The notes below the pieces were generated by a model that made no database searches, had not been told where the DNA came from, and was given only the letters and a program-made list of their open reading frames with translations. Below, in pieces: positions 37,301 through 48,100 of a stretch of DNA of 64,000 bases (position 1 is the stretch's first letter; each line of letters starts with the position of its first letter). The position numbers were made by a program, and so were the translations under genes. Source of the stretch: Saccharomonospora sp. CUA-673 (GTDB lineage: Bacteria > Actinomycetota > Actinomycetes > Mycobacteriales > Pseudonocardiaceae). Location: contig NZ_MKKE01000022.1 in the NCBI RefSeq assembly GCF_001942305.1, positions 124,001 through 188,000 of the forward strand. Direction: 5' to 3'.

Positions 37301-38008
37301 TCAGCTCAGGTCAACCAGGACACCGTACTGGTGCAACCGCACTAGGCGCTCGCGAAGGCCAGCCGCGATCGCACTGTCGCTGCTCAGCAAACCGCACTCA
37401 AGGCTTCGTTCGGCAGCGGCCTTGGAGAAGTTGGCGCTGGTGACTAAGGCTTCGCGGTCGTCGACAGTGATGAGTTTGGCGTGCTGGATGGCGTAGGTGT
37501 CGCCCCCGGGTTGCTCGAGAGTCCAGATCTGCGCCCCGACGAGCATACCGGCGACCATCTCCGCTGTCTCACGACGCTGTGCGGTGTCGACCACGACCGT
37601 GACGTCCACGCCACGGCTAAGAGCGTTTCTCAGCGCAACCAGGTGCGGTGAGCCCCAGCCGGCCGAATAGGTCGCGGCGTACACCGTACCTTCCGCCCGA
37701 TTGATGAGGTCGAGGGCGGCCATGGTGGTCCGTCCTTCGGCTCCAGGTACGTCGCGGGGGTTGGTCCACACGATTCCTGGACGCGCGACCCTCGGTACCG
37801 CGGCTATTCCTTCGAGCGCTGCGACGCAGCGGTCGATGTCTGCATCGCCGCCCACCAGCTCTCGCAGCAGCGTCTTCACTTCGACCTGGTTGACGCGGTA
37901 AGCCTTCTTCGCCGCGAGGTTCGTGCGGCGCCGTTGCCGCAGATCGGCAGCGATGCGCCCGGCCTCTTCCGGGGTGAGCAGCTGCCCCAAGCGTGTGATC
38001 GCGGACAC
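37301..38008 (-). CDS. drmC: DISARM protein DrmC (phospholipase D-fold)
   Basis: The product has 235 residues from the GTG at 38008 (VSAITRLGQLLTPEEAGRIA). The single HxK motif QHAKLITVDDREALVTSANF is that of PLD-superfamily nucleases, so the protein probably acts as a dimer. DrmC is a core DISARM member, not always essential in tested systems. It begins one base after the repaired drmB stop. In the sequence as given it appears fused in frame to drmB, which I regard as an artefact of a lost base. Confidence 0.85.
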   Translation of the reverse strand: MSAITRLGQLLTPEEAGRIAADLRQRRRTNLAAKKAYRVNQVEVKTLLRELVGGDADIDRCVAALEGIAAVPRVARPGIVWTNPRDVPGAEGRTTMAALDLINRAEGTVYAATYSAGWGSPHLVALRNALSRGVDVTVVVDTAQRRETAEMVAGMLVGAQIWTLEQPGGDTYAIQHAKLITVDDREALVTSANFSKAAAERSLECGLLSSDSAIAAGLRERLVRLHQYGVLVDLS

Positions 38009-38009
38009 T

Positions 38010-40077
38010 TCAGCGCACCTCGACCAGGCCCTTGAGTAGCCCCGGGGTCTAACTTTGGGCTCCTCTACGAGCCCGAGCAGCATGCGCCGGTCTAGAAACC
38101 GGTTGGCCCGTTCACAGCTGGTTTCGCTCAGGAAGAGGCAAAAGTGGCATGCGGCTCCGTGGAGGAACTCCTCCTTTCCCTCGGGCACTCGGTGACCGCA
38201 GATCGGGTCCGACGAACAGCGTTGTCCACGACGGAGAGCCTTCCGGACCAAGTCCTCAAGCTTGTCCGGTTTAGCCAGCTCCACGAGTCCTCCGAGCGTT
38301 CCCTCACTGTCGGAAGCGGTGGTGCTGATCAGCAACCCCGCAGCCGGTAGGTGCTCGTCGTCGCCCTTCCACGCGTAGATCCGCTCGGTGAGACTCGCCG
38401 ACCCATAGCCACTCGACATGGCCGCCTCGCGGATCAACAGGTGCGACAGCGTGTGGATCGCCCAGTAACGTGGTGGCGGGAACCGATCGTCGGGGTGGAT
38501 TTTGCTCGCGGTCTCGCTGGTGCGGCGTCTGAAGTTGAGGCGATGCGCCTCCCGGAAACGGCGCCACACCTGCAACTGCTCGACCGATTCCTCCCACGGC
38601 GAGATCGCGGATTCGTCGAAACGCAGGAATACTCCCTCGCCCCGATCCTCGGTGGCCGGCACCCACGTCGGACGCCCGTTCCGTGTCAGCGGCGCGACGC
38701 GCTCTGCTGCGTCGTCCATCCGGTCGAGCGCATCAATGCGGGTGAAGCCGATGAAGGCATTGACCTTCTTCAGTTTCTCGACAGCGACGGCTTCGGCGAC
38801 GACACCCGACAGCAGGTCCGGCACGTCGCGTCGTACAGCGCGGAAGTCGGCCATGCCGGAATGGCGGGTGTACTTCTGCTCGTCGGTGAGGACTGCCCAT
38901 TCCGGGCCGAGAATTGTCCGCGGGTCGGTGCGTCGCTGCGGTGCCGTCACCGCATCCGGAACCGAGTCACCGCGCGCCAGCTGCACGCCCTGCCACAGCA
39001 CGTCATCGGGTACGTCGTCGAAGACGTCAGTCTGTGCCATCGCACCAGCCATGCCTCGGAACATTTCCATGTGCGACGCCGACTTCGGCAGGTCCAACTG
39101 TGCTTTGGGAAGCGCCCGCAACTCCGGTACGAGCTCCTCCGGCGTCGCGGCTTCCTCTCGCGGGAGCGCCAACAGGCCCAGAGTGGAGGGGAACCACTGG
39201 TTGGCCGCGCCGAGCATCATCAACCGACCCTGGTGCCCACAGGGATAGAACGCGTCGAGATGCGCATGGCGACCGCGGCAATACGGGAGTTTGTCTTCCG
39301 CCACGCGCCCCGTCGCTTCCCGCATACCGCGCCGGGAGTCGCAGGACAGGCACATGACCTGGACGTCCGGACCGATGTTGCTCTTCCATTCCCGCATGCG
39401 CAGCTGCGGGAGCGCGTCGCCGCTGGGGCACGTGCGACCGCGATGCACCCAGGCGACGTAAGGGAATTCGTCGAGATGGCCAGCGACGCAGGCGATCAGG
39501 TAGCGCGCGGGCACGACGGCCTGGTCGGTACCGCCGCCCTTGCCCTGGAATCCCTTGCATTTCTTGTGCACGAACTTCGCTTGGTCGGGGCGGTAGCGGT
39601 TGGTGTTTTCGTAGGCGAACAGTTCGTGCGACACCGGCGCGAGGAGCCCGCATCCGGTGCAGCGCAGCCACTGCGGGAAGATCCGGCCGGGGATGCCGAG
39701 GTTGACGGCATCCCCGCCGGCGTGGCCCTTCTCCTCTGGAGCCCACGGCGGCTTGCGGAGCTCGCTGACCTGGCCACCGAGGTGGGAACGAACCAGTTCC
39801 AGCAGTCGCCGCTCAAGGATGACGTCGATGATCGGGCGGCGGGCATAGATCCGCTCCCAGGCTTCGAGGCCGTGTGGCATCACAGCCTGGTGGGGCAGGT
39901 CGATGGTGGCGCCGATGCCGTTGGTGTAGAGCATCGCCGAGGGGCGAATGGAGCCGACGCGTGCCCGGTTCTTGGGGTTGTTCTCCTCGACATCGCCCGT
40001 CGGGTCCAGCTCGGTGGCGCCAACGGTGACCAATTCGGGTACGACGACGAGCCGTCGTCCGTGGTCTGCTCACTCAC
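38010..40077 (-). CDS. drmB: DISARM protein DrmB (DUF1998), frame broken by two missing bases
   Basis: DrmB partners the DrmA helicase. Landmarks are CVAGHLDEFPYVAWVHRG, zinc-type LRCTGCGLLAP and CLSCDSRRG, the DUF1998 core SHLLIREAAMSSGYGSASL, and CHFCLFLSETSCERANRF. The true start is the GTG at 40077 (VSEQTTDDG), overlapping the drmA stop as GTGA; a base lost near 40052 separates it from the main frame. A second loss near 38040 hides the end (GLLKGLVEVR, then TGA) and creates a false fusion with drmC. The 2068-base span is two short; the repaired protein has about 689 residues. Confidence 0.87.
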
Positions 40078-43000
40078 TGAGAGACCTCCTCGGGGAACTT
40101 CCAGTCCGGTCGGTCCTGTGGCTCCTTGAAGGCGAGCCGGTCTGGGCTGGGGCTGACCAGCAAATTGATCTCGGGCTGGACCTCGCGCATGGAGTTGGCG
40201 ACGACGAACACCCGGTCGGCTTGTTTGGGCAGCTTCGTTTCGGGGCTGATCAGCAGTGGCCAGCCGGGCTTGTTCTGTGGTGGCCGCTCGTAGAACAGCT
40301 GTCCATCGACCTCCGTGGCTTTGTCGTGCCAGCGGTCGAGTCGTTGCAGCAGCTTGAGTCGCATCCGGTCAGCGGCCTCGGGCGTATCGGCCGCCGGACC
40401 CGCCCGCTGCACCAGCTGCTCGACCAGTTTCTGCACCACCGACATCTCGCTGGGCACCTGCCCGGCGCCACCTTCCGGGGACAGCGACCGTTGGGTGACC
40501 CTGGCGACGCTGACGAGCACACCCATCAAGCCGCGCTCCATCGCGGTGTCGGAGTACGGCGTGACACTGAGTGCCTCGACCTGGGCGTAGAAGGTTTCGT
40601 GGTAGTGCCGGAACTGTTCGAAGTGCGCCATGTCGCGCGGCCGTGACCAGTTGGCCAGCGAGACCACCAGGCCCGGCTTGTCCTTGTCACGACCGACGCG
40701 CGAGGACGCCTGGATGTACTCCGCGGTGTTCTTCGGCTGGCCGACGACGAGCATCAGGCCCAACCGAGGCACATCGACACCGACTTGCAGCATGGAGGTG
40801 GCGAGGACGACATCGTACGGCTTCTCACCCCAGGCCGGCGGGTTCTTGCCGGATTCCTTGGCCTCGATGAAAGCCTTCCGATGCGCGGCACGTCCTTGCG
40901 TACTCCAGCGGCGACTGAAAGGCATGGAGAGCTTGTCGAGGGTCTTGGAGATGTCCTCGGCGGAGACGCGCGACGTGAGTTCGCCGATCGCGAGGCCTTC
41001 GCGGTCGGTGGTGCGTCGTGGGAATGGTTCGGTGTTGCCCGTGACGCGGATGGTGACGTCATCGTCGAGGTAGCGCCGCATGCCGGCAAGTTCGCGGGTG
41101 GCCGAGAAGTAGCCGACTGTCGTCAGGTAGGGGTCGGCAGCTTCGCCGTGGCTATCCAGCAGCTTCTGCCCGGCAAGCAGCAACACCTCGGCGAGCCGGA
41201 TTTCGGCCAGGGTGAGCCGGATGCCATGGGCACAGATGCCGAGGTACTTCCGACCGGGATCTTCGTCGGAGACCGCTTTCTCCTTGGAGAAGTAGGTGTC
41301 GCGGACGTCGAGCACCTGGGGCGGGAAGACGTCGACGCCGCGGCCGTAGAGCGCTTCGACTTGGCGCTCGGCGTTGGCCACCGTCGCGGTGGAGGCGACG
41401 ACGAGCGGGCGGACCGTCAACCCGCGATGCGTGTACGACGACAGCAGGTCAACGGCGTTTTCGAAGACCCCGACAGCGGTGCCGAGCGCACCGGTGATGA
41501 GGTGCAGCTCGTCCTGGATGATCAGGTCGGGTGGGCGGAGTCGGTCGACCTTCTGCATAACGACCTTGGGGATCTTGCCCTTGGCGTTGTGCGACTGTGC
41601 CTGCCCACAAGATCCCCGCGCGTCGGGGTGCCGGTAGCCATGGCGCGGACACCACTCGTCGACGTAGCCGAAGAGGCTGGCGGCCTCGCCTTCGCGGGCG
41701 AGACGGGCGAATTTGTCGACAGTGGCGAGCAGGAAGGTCGGCGGGTTGCGGTAGATCTCGTCATCGACAGTGGTGATGGGAAGTGCGCCGTCGGCAGCGC
41801 CGTCGATGGAGAACTCGCAATCGCCCCGCTTGTGATCGCCGCAGTAGACGCGCACGCGCTCGGCGTCAGGGTCGGCGACGACGTCGCGCTTGGGGTCGAT
41901 CTTGGTCCCGCACCAGGGGCAACGCTGGAGTTGCAGCACGGTGAGGCCGTGGGCGCGCCAGGAGTTCTCGCCGCGGGCTTCGATGACCTGGCGTTCGGCG
42001 TCCTTGTAGCGCTTGGGGCTGACAGCGGACCCGACCCAGAGGCCGATGCTGAACGGCTGCTCGCCCCAGGTGGCACTGTCCGCCTGCCGGATCAGCTCGG
42101 CGGCGCAGACGAGCGCGGCGGCGCGCTGAAACTGCTGGGAGGTGAGGAGCCGCAGCGTGTAGCGCATGAGAACGGCGACCCCGTCGCCGCCATCCAGTAC
42201 GCCGTCATCGGTCTCGACCTTGCCCTGCAACCGCCGGATCGCGAAGGTGTACGCAGCGAGCCCGAGGTAAGCCTCGGTTTTACCGCCGCCGGTCGGGAAG
42301 AACAGCAGCTCGACGTTGGCCGCATCGCCACTGCGGTAGGGATGCGCCGGATCGGTGAGTGCAGGCAGCTGGAGCAGCACGAACGCGAGCTGGAACGGCC
42401 GCCACGAAGCGACCGACGGGTCATCCGGCTCTCGTGCGATGAGGTCGGCCAAGACATCGTTGATCTTCTTGGACTCGTCCCCGGCCCGGACAGCGGCGAC
42501 CTGGCTGTGGATGCGCTGGTCCCGCATCGCTCGGTTCATGAACCGGAACGCGCGCAGCGCCTGCGGGTTGTTCTTCAGCAGCTCGACGCCTTCGCGGAGC
42601 CGCTCTGCAACGATCTCGGCCTCCCCGATGGCGTCCTTCGCGGGCTCGTGCAGACGCTCCGGCAGCCCATCCGCGGTCGCGTGCTGGCCGGTGAGCCACT
42701 CGGAGTACCCGTCGATCAACGGCCCGAATGCTGCCTCGGCGCCGTCGGCCTTGAGCCCGGCGAGTGTCTTCATCGACGTGACCGTGTCGGCTGCACCGCC
42801 CGGCACGGTCTGCGCCACGTCAGCGGTAGGGAGCCATGTGGTCTCAACCGAACTGGCCTGCCGCGCTATGTCATCAGCGGTCCAGGTAACCGAACAGGTC
42901 CGACCGATCGCGTACTCCAGCCGATGCCGATACTGCAGGTCGAGACGCCGCCGTTCGTCATCGTCCTCGTCGTAGTCGTCCTTCGCCACGTCCCGCGTGG

Positions 43001-43727
43001 GCAAGAAGACAGCCTCCCCGCTGGTCGCCTCGACCTTCAGCTTGGTCTGGAACAGCCAATCCTTCGGCGGCGCGTCCATCCCGGTGATCCGGTCATTGGA
43101 AAGCGCGACCTCGACGATCGTGCGGTCCAGTAGAGGAAACAGCTCGACTCGCAGCGTGACGTCCTGGTCCAGCTCGATCGGTTCGAGGATCGCGTGCTGG
43201 TCGTGATCCCGAACGTCGATCTCGGCCCACCGCTCGAACGGCGTCCGCTGTGAGTAGAGGATCTTCCGCCCGTCATCGTTCTCCCGCCGCGTGCCCTCGT
43301 ACCGCCCCCACGAAGCCGTCACCGCGAGTACGCCGCAGTCCCGCGGCACCTGGAACCGCAGCCCCATCGAGGACGGATGGGTCAGCAGCCCCTTGGGTCC
43401 CTCGTCGCGCTCCTCGTCGTCAACGGCCGTCCCGGCATCCTCATCTGTGTCGACCGGAACCCCTTGCTGCAGGAGATGCTCGTTGTCGACGTCGGAAATC
43501 GCCTCGCCGGTCACTCCCGGATCCCCGGCATCGTCCCCGATGGTCGAGCTTGTCGAGAGCTCCGCCCGCTCCGGGTCGACAGTGACAGGCGCGAGCGAAC
43601 CAACCGCGTACCGCGCCCGGGGTGTGCCGACGATCTCCTCCTGCGCACCGTCCCGCGGCCCGAGCAGTTCCTGCTCGATGAGATCCACCAGATCGCCCCG
43701 TACCTGGGTCGATGGACTCGTCGCCAT
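40074..43727 (-). CDS. drmA: DISARM helicase DrmA
   Basis: This superfamily 2 helicase of about 1217 residues is the central DISARM component. Walker A is LLFFPTGGGKTEAYLGLAAY, Walker B IIQDELHLITG (DELH box), motif III VVASTATVANAERQ. A zinc cluster is LQRCPWCGTKIDP with YCGDHKRGDC. The C-terminal helicase domain has LATSMLQVGVDVPRLGLM and SSRVGRDKDKPGLV (the arginine finger). Start ATG 43727 (MATSPSTQVRG) is preceded by GGGAG; the open frame extends to 43775. Intact. Confidence 0.93.
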   Translation of the reverse strand: MATSPSTQVRGDLVDLIEQELLGPRDGAQEEIVGTPRARYAVGSLAPVTVDPERAELSTSSTIGDDAGDPGVTGEAISDVDNEHLLQQGVPVDTDEDAGTAVDDEERDEGPKGLLTHPSSMGLRFQVPRDCGVLAVTASWGRYEGTRRENDDGRKILYSQRTPFERWAEIDVRDHDQHAILEPIELDQDVTLRVELFPLLDRTIVEVALSNDRITGMDAPPKDWLFQTKLKVEATSGEAVFLPTRDVAKDDYDEDDDERRRLDLQYRHRLEYAIGRTCSVTWTADDIARQASSVETTWLPTADVAQTVPGGAADTVTSMKTLAGLKADGAEAAFGPLIDGYSEWLTGQHATADGLPERLHEPAKDAIGEAEIVAERLREGVELLKNNPQALRAFRFMNRAMRDQRIHSQVAAVRAGDESKKINDVLADLIAREPDDPSVASWRPFQLAFVLLQLPALTDPAHPYRSGDAANVELLFFPTGGGKTEAYLGLAAYTFAIRRLQGKVETDDGVLDGGDGVAVLMRYTLRLLTSQQFQRAAALVCAAELIRQADSATWGEQPFSIGLWVGSAVSPKRYKDAERQVIEARGENSWRAHGLTVLQLQRCPWCGTKIDPKRDVVADPDAERVRVYCGDHKRGDCEFSIDGAADGALPITTVDDEIYRNPPTFLLATVDKFARLAREGEAASLFGYVDEWCPRHGYRHPDARGSCGQAQSHNAKGKIPKVVMQKVDRLRPPDLIIQDELHLITGALGTAVGVFENAVDLLSSYTHRGLTVRPLVVASTATVANAERQVEALYGRGVDVFPPQVLDVRDTYFSKEKAVSDEDPGRKYLGICAHGIRLTLAEIRLAEVLLLAGQKLLDSHGEAADPYLTTVGYFSATRELAGMRRYLDDDVTIRVTGNTEPFPRRTTDREGLAIGELTSRVSAEDISKTLDKLSMPFSRRWSTQGRAAHRKAFIEAKESGKNPPAWGEKPYDVVLATSMLQVGVDVPRLGLMLVVGQPKNTAEYIQASSRVGRDKDKPGLVVSLANWSRPRDMAHFEQFRHYHETFYAQVEALSVTPYSDTAMERGLMGVLVSVARVTQRSLSPEGGAGQVPSEMSVVQKLVEQLVQRAGPAADTPEAADRMRLKLLQRLDRWHDKATEVDGQLFYERPPQNKPGWPLLISPETKLPKQADRVFVVANSMREVQPEINLLVSPSPDRLAFKEPQDRPDWKFPEEVSQ

Positions 43728-43870
43728 CCGTGTCGCTCCCGTCCTACGTTTCCCGTGGTCGCCAGTTTGCCGCAAACAACCGACACGCCTGCGAGCCGAG
43801 CCCCGGTCGAGGCCTATCGCCTTTGGATCGCCGTCACTTCCAGTTCGCTGCCAATGCCGTCACGGCTGGT

Positions 43871-44377
43871 CTACCGCAGGTCTGCTGCATCCAGCTTCCG
43901 CAACAAGATCGAGGCGAGCGCTAGGTAGTCGAGCGCTTCGTCCGGCGTGTCACCTAAATCAACCTCGTGACCCCTTGGGTTCCGAATCCCCGCCGAAGAT
44001 CCCGCAAACATGTGCTTGTATCCCCGCTGCTCGTCAATCTCTGACTCCGTGGTCAGGTTGTTTAGCTTTATGAGCGCATTATCCTCATTGAATGCCGCCA
44101 TCATGAGCGCGTATCCAGTCTTTCCACGCAACCCACTTGCGCGCTTCACCTCTTTCTCAACGAACTTGAACGCCTCGAATACCGCGGTCTCCCAGTGCCC
44201 ATCGTCATAGAGTCTTCGCACCTTAGGCGGAAGATTCGGATGAATGTTACGCGTTTCAAACGGATGCGCCCGCACACCGCCGTCACCTTGCTCACCCTCG
44301 ATCGAAATCTCGCCGCGACCCTGTTCGGCCGCGAGAGACTTCACGATCCGCGAGAACCTATCGAGCGAGTCACTCAC
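43871..44377 (-). CDS. TIGR02391 (Ymh-type) family protein in the DISARM operon
   Basis: The product has 168 residues. The C-terminal domain matches the TIGR02391 family: HWETAVFEAFKFVEKEVKRA, GYALMMAAFNED and HMFAGSSAGIRNPRGHEVD. The family has no known enzymatic role but is common in restriction-modification and other defence loci and in phages. Its start overlaps the stop of the DUF5343 gene (ATGA), so the two are coupled. Codon use is more A/T-rich than the neighbouring drmA. Confidence 0.85.
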   Translation of the reverse strand: MSDSLDRFSRIVKSLAAEQGRGEISIEGEQGDGGVRAHPFETRNIHPNLPPKVRRLYDDGHWETAVFEAFKFVEKEVKRASGLRGKTGYALMMAAFNEDNALIKLNNLTTESEIDEQRGYKHMFAGSSAGIRNPRGHEVDLGDTPDEALDYLALASILLRKLDAADLR

Positions 44378-45072
44378 GACATCAGATGCTTCCTGATGCT
44401 CGCGAAGATGGCATCATAGGTCGCGGCGTCCTCCCCCGGAGGCAGGTTGACCTCCACCCGAACTGTCATCCCAACACCGGCGGCACGGCTTGGTTCATGG
44501 TTGCGAGCCTCGGCTAACGAGCCATTCTCATACGCCCCGGGTGCTGCCACCTGATCCAAGGTCGCCGACTTCTTCGCTGATCGCTTCGCCTGTTGTTGAC
44601 CTGCGCGGCCGGCGGACTTTCTGCCTGCAGAGGCCCGTGACGCCGGGAGCTCACCATGCCCCGCGAGTGCCGCCAATGTCAGGAAACTCGATGCCTGGCG
44701 CTTGCCGACTACTTCGGACGTCTTATCGACCACTCGAAACCAATGCGTGAGTCGGTCACGGTCCGCGTCAAGAGCATCGTCGCCCATCTCGTCGAAGAGT
44801 GGCGCGTATGTCGCGCGCAGAGCCTCCTCCAGCCCTGCCCGAAAGGCCGATTCGTCACCATAGAGGAACCCAGTGACACCGCCGTCCAACTCCCCACCCT
44901 CGCCGATCAGCCCCAGGAACCGAAGGACCGAAATGACGTACGACTCGTTCGCCGGCGCGATCTTGAACCTCTGTAGGTAACTGGCGTCAACCTTCGATGG
45001 CACACTCTTACGCAACTGCGCAAAGGCCTCGACCAGAGCCTTCTGCGCTGAAACATACGGATAATTCGGCAA
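44374..45072 (-). CDS. DUF5343 family protein in the DISARM operon
   Basis: The product has 232 residues. The N-terminal domain MPNYPYVSAQKALVEAFAQL with NESYVISVLRFLGLI is a DUF5343 winged-helix-like fold. A Lys/Arg/Ala linker follows. The short C-terminal module VRVEVNLPPGEDAATYDAIF with SIRKHLMS recurs at the end of many DUF5343 proteins and may be a contact site. DUF5343 and TIGR02391 genes are often paired in defence loci. It sits 50 bases after drmMI. Confidence 0.85.
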   Translation of the reverse strand: MPNYPYVSAQKALVEAFAQLRKSVPSKVDASYLQRFKIAPANESYVISVLRFLGLIGEGGELDGGVTGFLYGDESAFRAGLEEALRATYAPLFDEMGDDALDADRDRLTHWFRVVDKTSEVVGKRQASSFLTLAALAGHGELPASRASAGRKSAGRAGQQQAKRSAKKSATLDQVAAPGAYENGSLAEARNHEPSRAAGVGMTVRVEVNLPPGEDAATYDAIFASIRKHLMS

Positions 45073-45121
45073 CGCGTTCCTCCTGTATGTCTGGGCGGCT
45101 GTGCCTTCTCGTTCTCGTCTC

Positions 45122-48100
45122 TCAAAACAGCTGCTCTTGGGCGGGGATGTGTTGACCTTCGGCGCGGGCGCGTTCGTGGTTCAGCTCCAGGAGGCGGTCG
45201 AGGATCTCGACGCGCGCGGCGGGCGAGACTGTCCAGCGTTGCATCTGGCGGTAGGCGTGGAAGCCGTGGTCCAAGGGAAGGTCGTCCCAGCCGTAGGCTT
45301 CCATCGTCGCCTCGTCGACCTCGACCTGGATCTCGCGCATCCGACCGACGTCCGCGTCACCCTGGACCTCCGGGTCGTTGACCAGGTTGTAGAGCTTCGT
45401 CAGGCCCAGCTCCCGGCGTAGCATGATCTCGCGTCGCTTCTCGTCGAGGATCCGTCCCAAAGTTTCCACGCAGTCCGTGTGCTCGGGGCAGGGGAAGGTC
45501 TCAAAGACGTCCGAGGGGGTGTAGCGCGGGTCATTTCGCATACCAGAGCCGTAGGTGATGGCCCAGATTTGGTGCAGGTTCGATGACAAGACTGCCTGGT
45601 CACTGTAGCTATCGGAGGCGAACACAACGCAGGCTTCGCTCGGTACCTGCTCCGTCGGAACACGGAGCGGCATCACGGTCTTGCTGACACGAGCGATGGC
45701 CAGCACAGCATCGAGTTCAGCGATGGCTTTGCGCAGCGCAGGCCGCTTCTCCGCGTATTGCCACCACCGGTCAGGCAACGGCTTCCGCAGGACGAACGAG
45801 CCGTCTGGCTTCAAGCGTCGGCGCTCTGGTTTCACTTGCTCCTTGACACGTTGGAACGGTAACAGATATTTTGCGGCTTCGGTCTCGGTGCGGTCGTTGA
45901 AATCGATGACCCATCGTGACGCTGAACTGTCGGGGCGGGAGTTGAGGTCGTCACCATTGAGATAGGGGAAGATCACCTCAGCGTTACGCGGGTCGGTGCC
46001 AATCCACTCTTGCGCTTCCTCGGATTCGACAACGAATCCCATGCCGAGCACGTAACACCCGATGTACGCGATCCCGGAGTTTTCGGCGAGTCGGACCGGG
46101 TTTCCCTCTGCCCGTCCGACAGGACCCAGCAGCGTACTGATACGGCGTACCTCGATATCGTCGGCCACTCGTGGCACGTTGTCGGTGACGGGGCCAAGCG
46201 TGCCCCAGACGGCGGCGTACTCAAGGTTGGCACTCGACGCCGGCCAGGAGCGGGACTGGATGGCGCGGGTGATGGTGAAGCCGTCGGCGACCATCGCGTC
46301 CAGGCCGACTTCGCGGGTGTCGCCCTGAGCGACCGTGTTCGTGGCGATCATGCCGAGGGTGCCGTTCCTATGCAGGAGTGAGGTGGCACGAAGGTAGAAG
46401 TAGGCAACCAAGTCCGCACTTCCACGTCGGCTAGCGGCGATCGTATTGATCAGCCAATCACGGAAATCGGTCCCCATCGCGCCGGTCAGCTTCTGGCCAC
46501 CAAGGAATGGCGGATTGCCGATCACCGCGTCGAATCCACCGTGGTCAATGAACACATCAGGGGCCTCGATTACCCAGTGGGTTGGCTGCCAACGCGCGTA
46601 GTCGGTTTCGACCGTCGGGGTCAGGCCATGCTCAAGGATTGTGTCAAGCCTTGATCGGTCCTCTTTGGAATCGTCGCGCGGATAGGCCACAGAGAGAGCC
46701 CAGGACAGAGCAGTGTAGGCATCGTCAAGCTTCCTACCGGGTTTGCCGCCGTGGGGTAGTCCAGCGGTGATGATGCCGTCGGCGATGTCGCGGAGTTCTG
46801 TAGTGACCTCCTTGGCCTGTCGAAGCAGCCTGAGCTTGCCAGCCCGAGAGCGCATCGGGTCGTGCTCGACGACAGGGTTGGCGAGTTCCCGACGGAGTCG
46901 GGTCGCCTCGGCGAGCTTGCCGTCGACATCGACCAGCTCGGTGATGAGATCGTTCTCCTTCTCATCAGGGTAGATGTGCAGGCGCCTCAGTTGGTCGAGG
47001 TCAGTGATGCCGAGTAGCGAATTGCCGCAGAAGATCTTGTCGTCGACGAAGGAGAACGGCTTCGTCGGGTCGAGGGAGACCAGCCAGAGCGAGAGTTTGC
47101 ACATCTCGACGGCCATCGGGTTGATGTCGGCGCCGTACAGACAGCGGGCGATGACTTCGCGGATGGCGCGTTGGTATGCCCGGTCCGGCTGCGCCTTCTC
47201 CTCGGCCGAGATCGCGTCCTCGGCGGTCCAGGCTTCGACGACCCGTTCGGCGAGGAACCGTGCCGCAGCAACGAGGAAGGCGCCGGAGCCCGCGGCGATG
47301 TCGGCGACCTTGAGGTCGAGGATCGCCGTACTCCCCTTCAACTGCCACCTGTCGCGGTCGTTCTCCTGCAGCGGTCCCGGTTCGTAGACCAACGGTTCCA
47401 ACGCGTGCTGAACGACTTCCTCTGCGAGCGAGCGCGGCGTGTAGTGGGCGCCAGCGTGCTTGCGAGACGGAGTCTCGGTGACGACCAGACCGCCGACCGG
47501 GACCACGAGCGGGATGCCGCGCAGGTCACGACGGATCAGGGCACTCCAGTCGACGAGGAACTCGAGCAGTTCCTTGTCGTCCTCGACGATGGGATTGAGC
47601 TGGCGAGTGACCTCGGCGCGTTGCTCGTCGGTGAGCTCGGCCTCGTACGCCTTGGCGATCTTGGCCACGCTGGCAAGCTTCGCCGCCGGCTGGTCGTCCT
47701 TCACCCAGTCACGGAGTGCCTTTGCAAAGGACTTGCCGTCGGTGCTGTCGTCGTACAACTCCTGCAGGGTGGCGGCATCGATCTCGGGTTCTTCGCCGTC
47801 CTTGCCGTCGAGACCGAGGACGACCTCACCCTCGACGGTGGTGCACGTGTACCCGAGGAGTCCCTCGTAGATGTAGCCGATCTGCTCCACGTCGATGTCG
47901 CGGAACGAAATGCGGCGGGCCTCCTTGCCGAGGTTGGCGTACTGCACCGATTTCAGAACGTGCAGCATGACCCGGTCGCGTACCTTGATCCGCAGGCCCT
48001 TGTCATCGGTCGCCGACAGCCACGGGAACCGGTCGGGGTCGAGCAGGCTGCCGCCGTAGGCGGGCATGCGCATCTCGTCGTAGTTGACGCCGCCATGCAG

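Noticed and set aside
40785..43133. 782-residue plus-strand frame opposite drmA
   Set aside because: It is a shadow of the helicase gene, with no ribosome site or motif.
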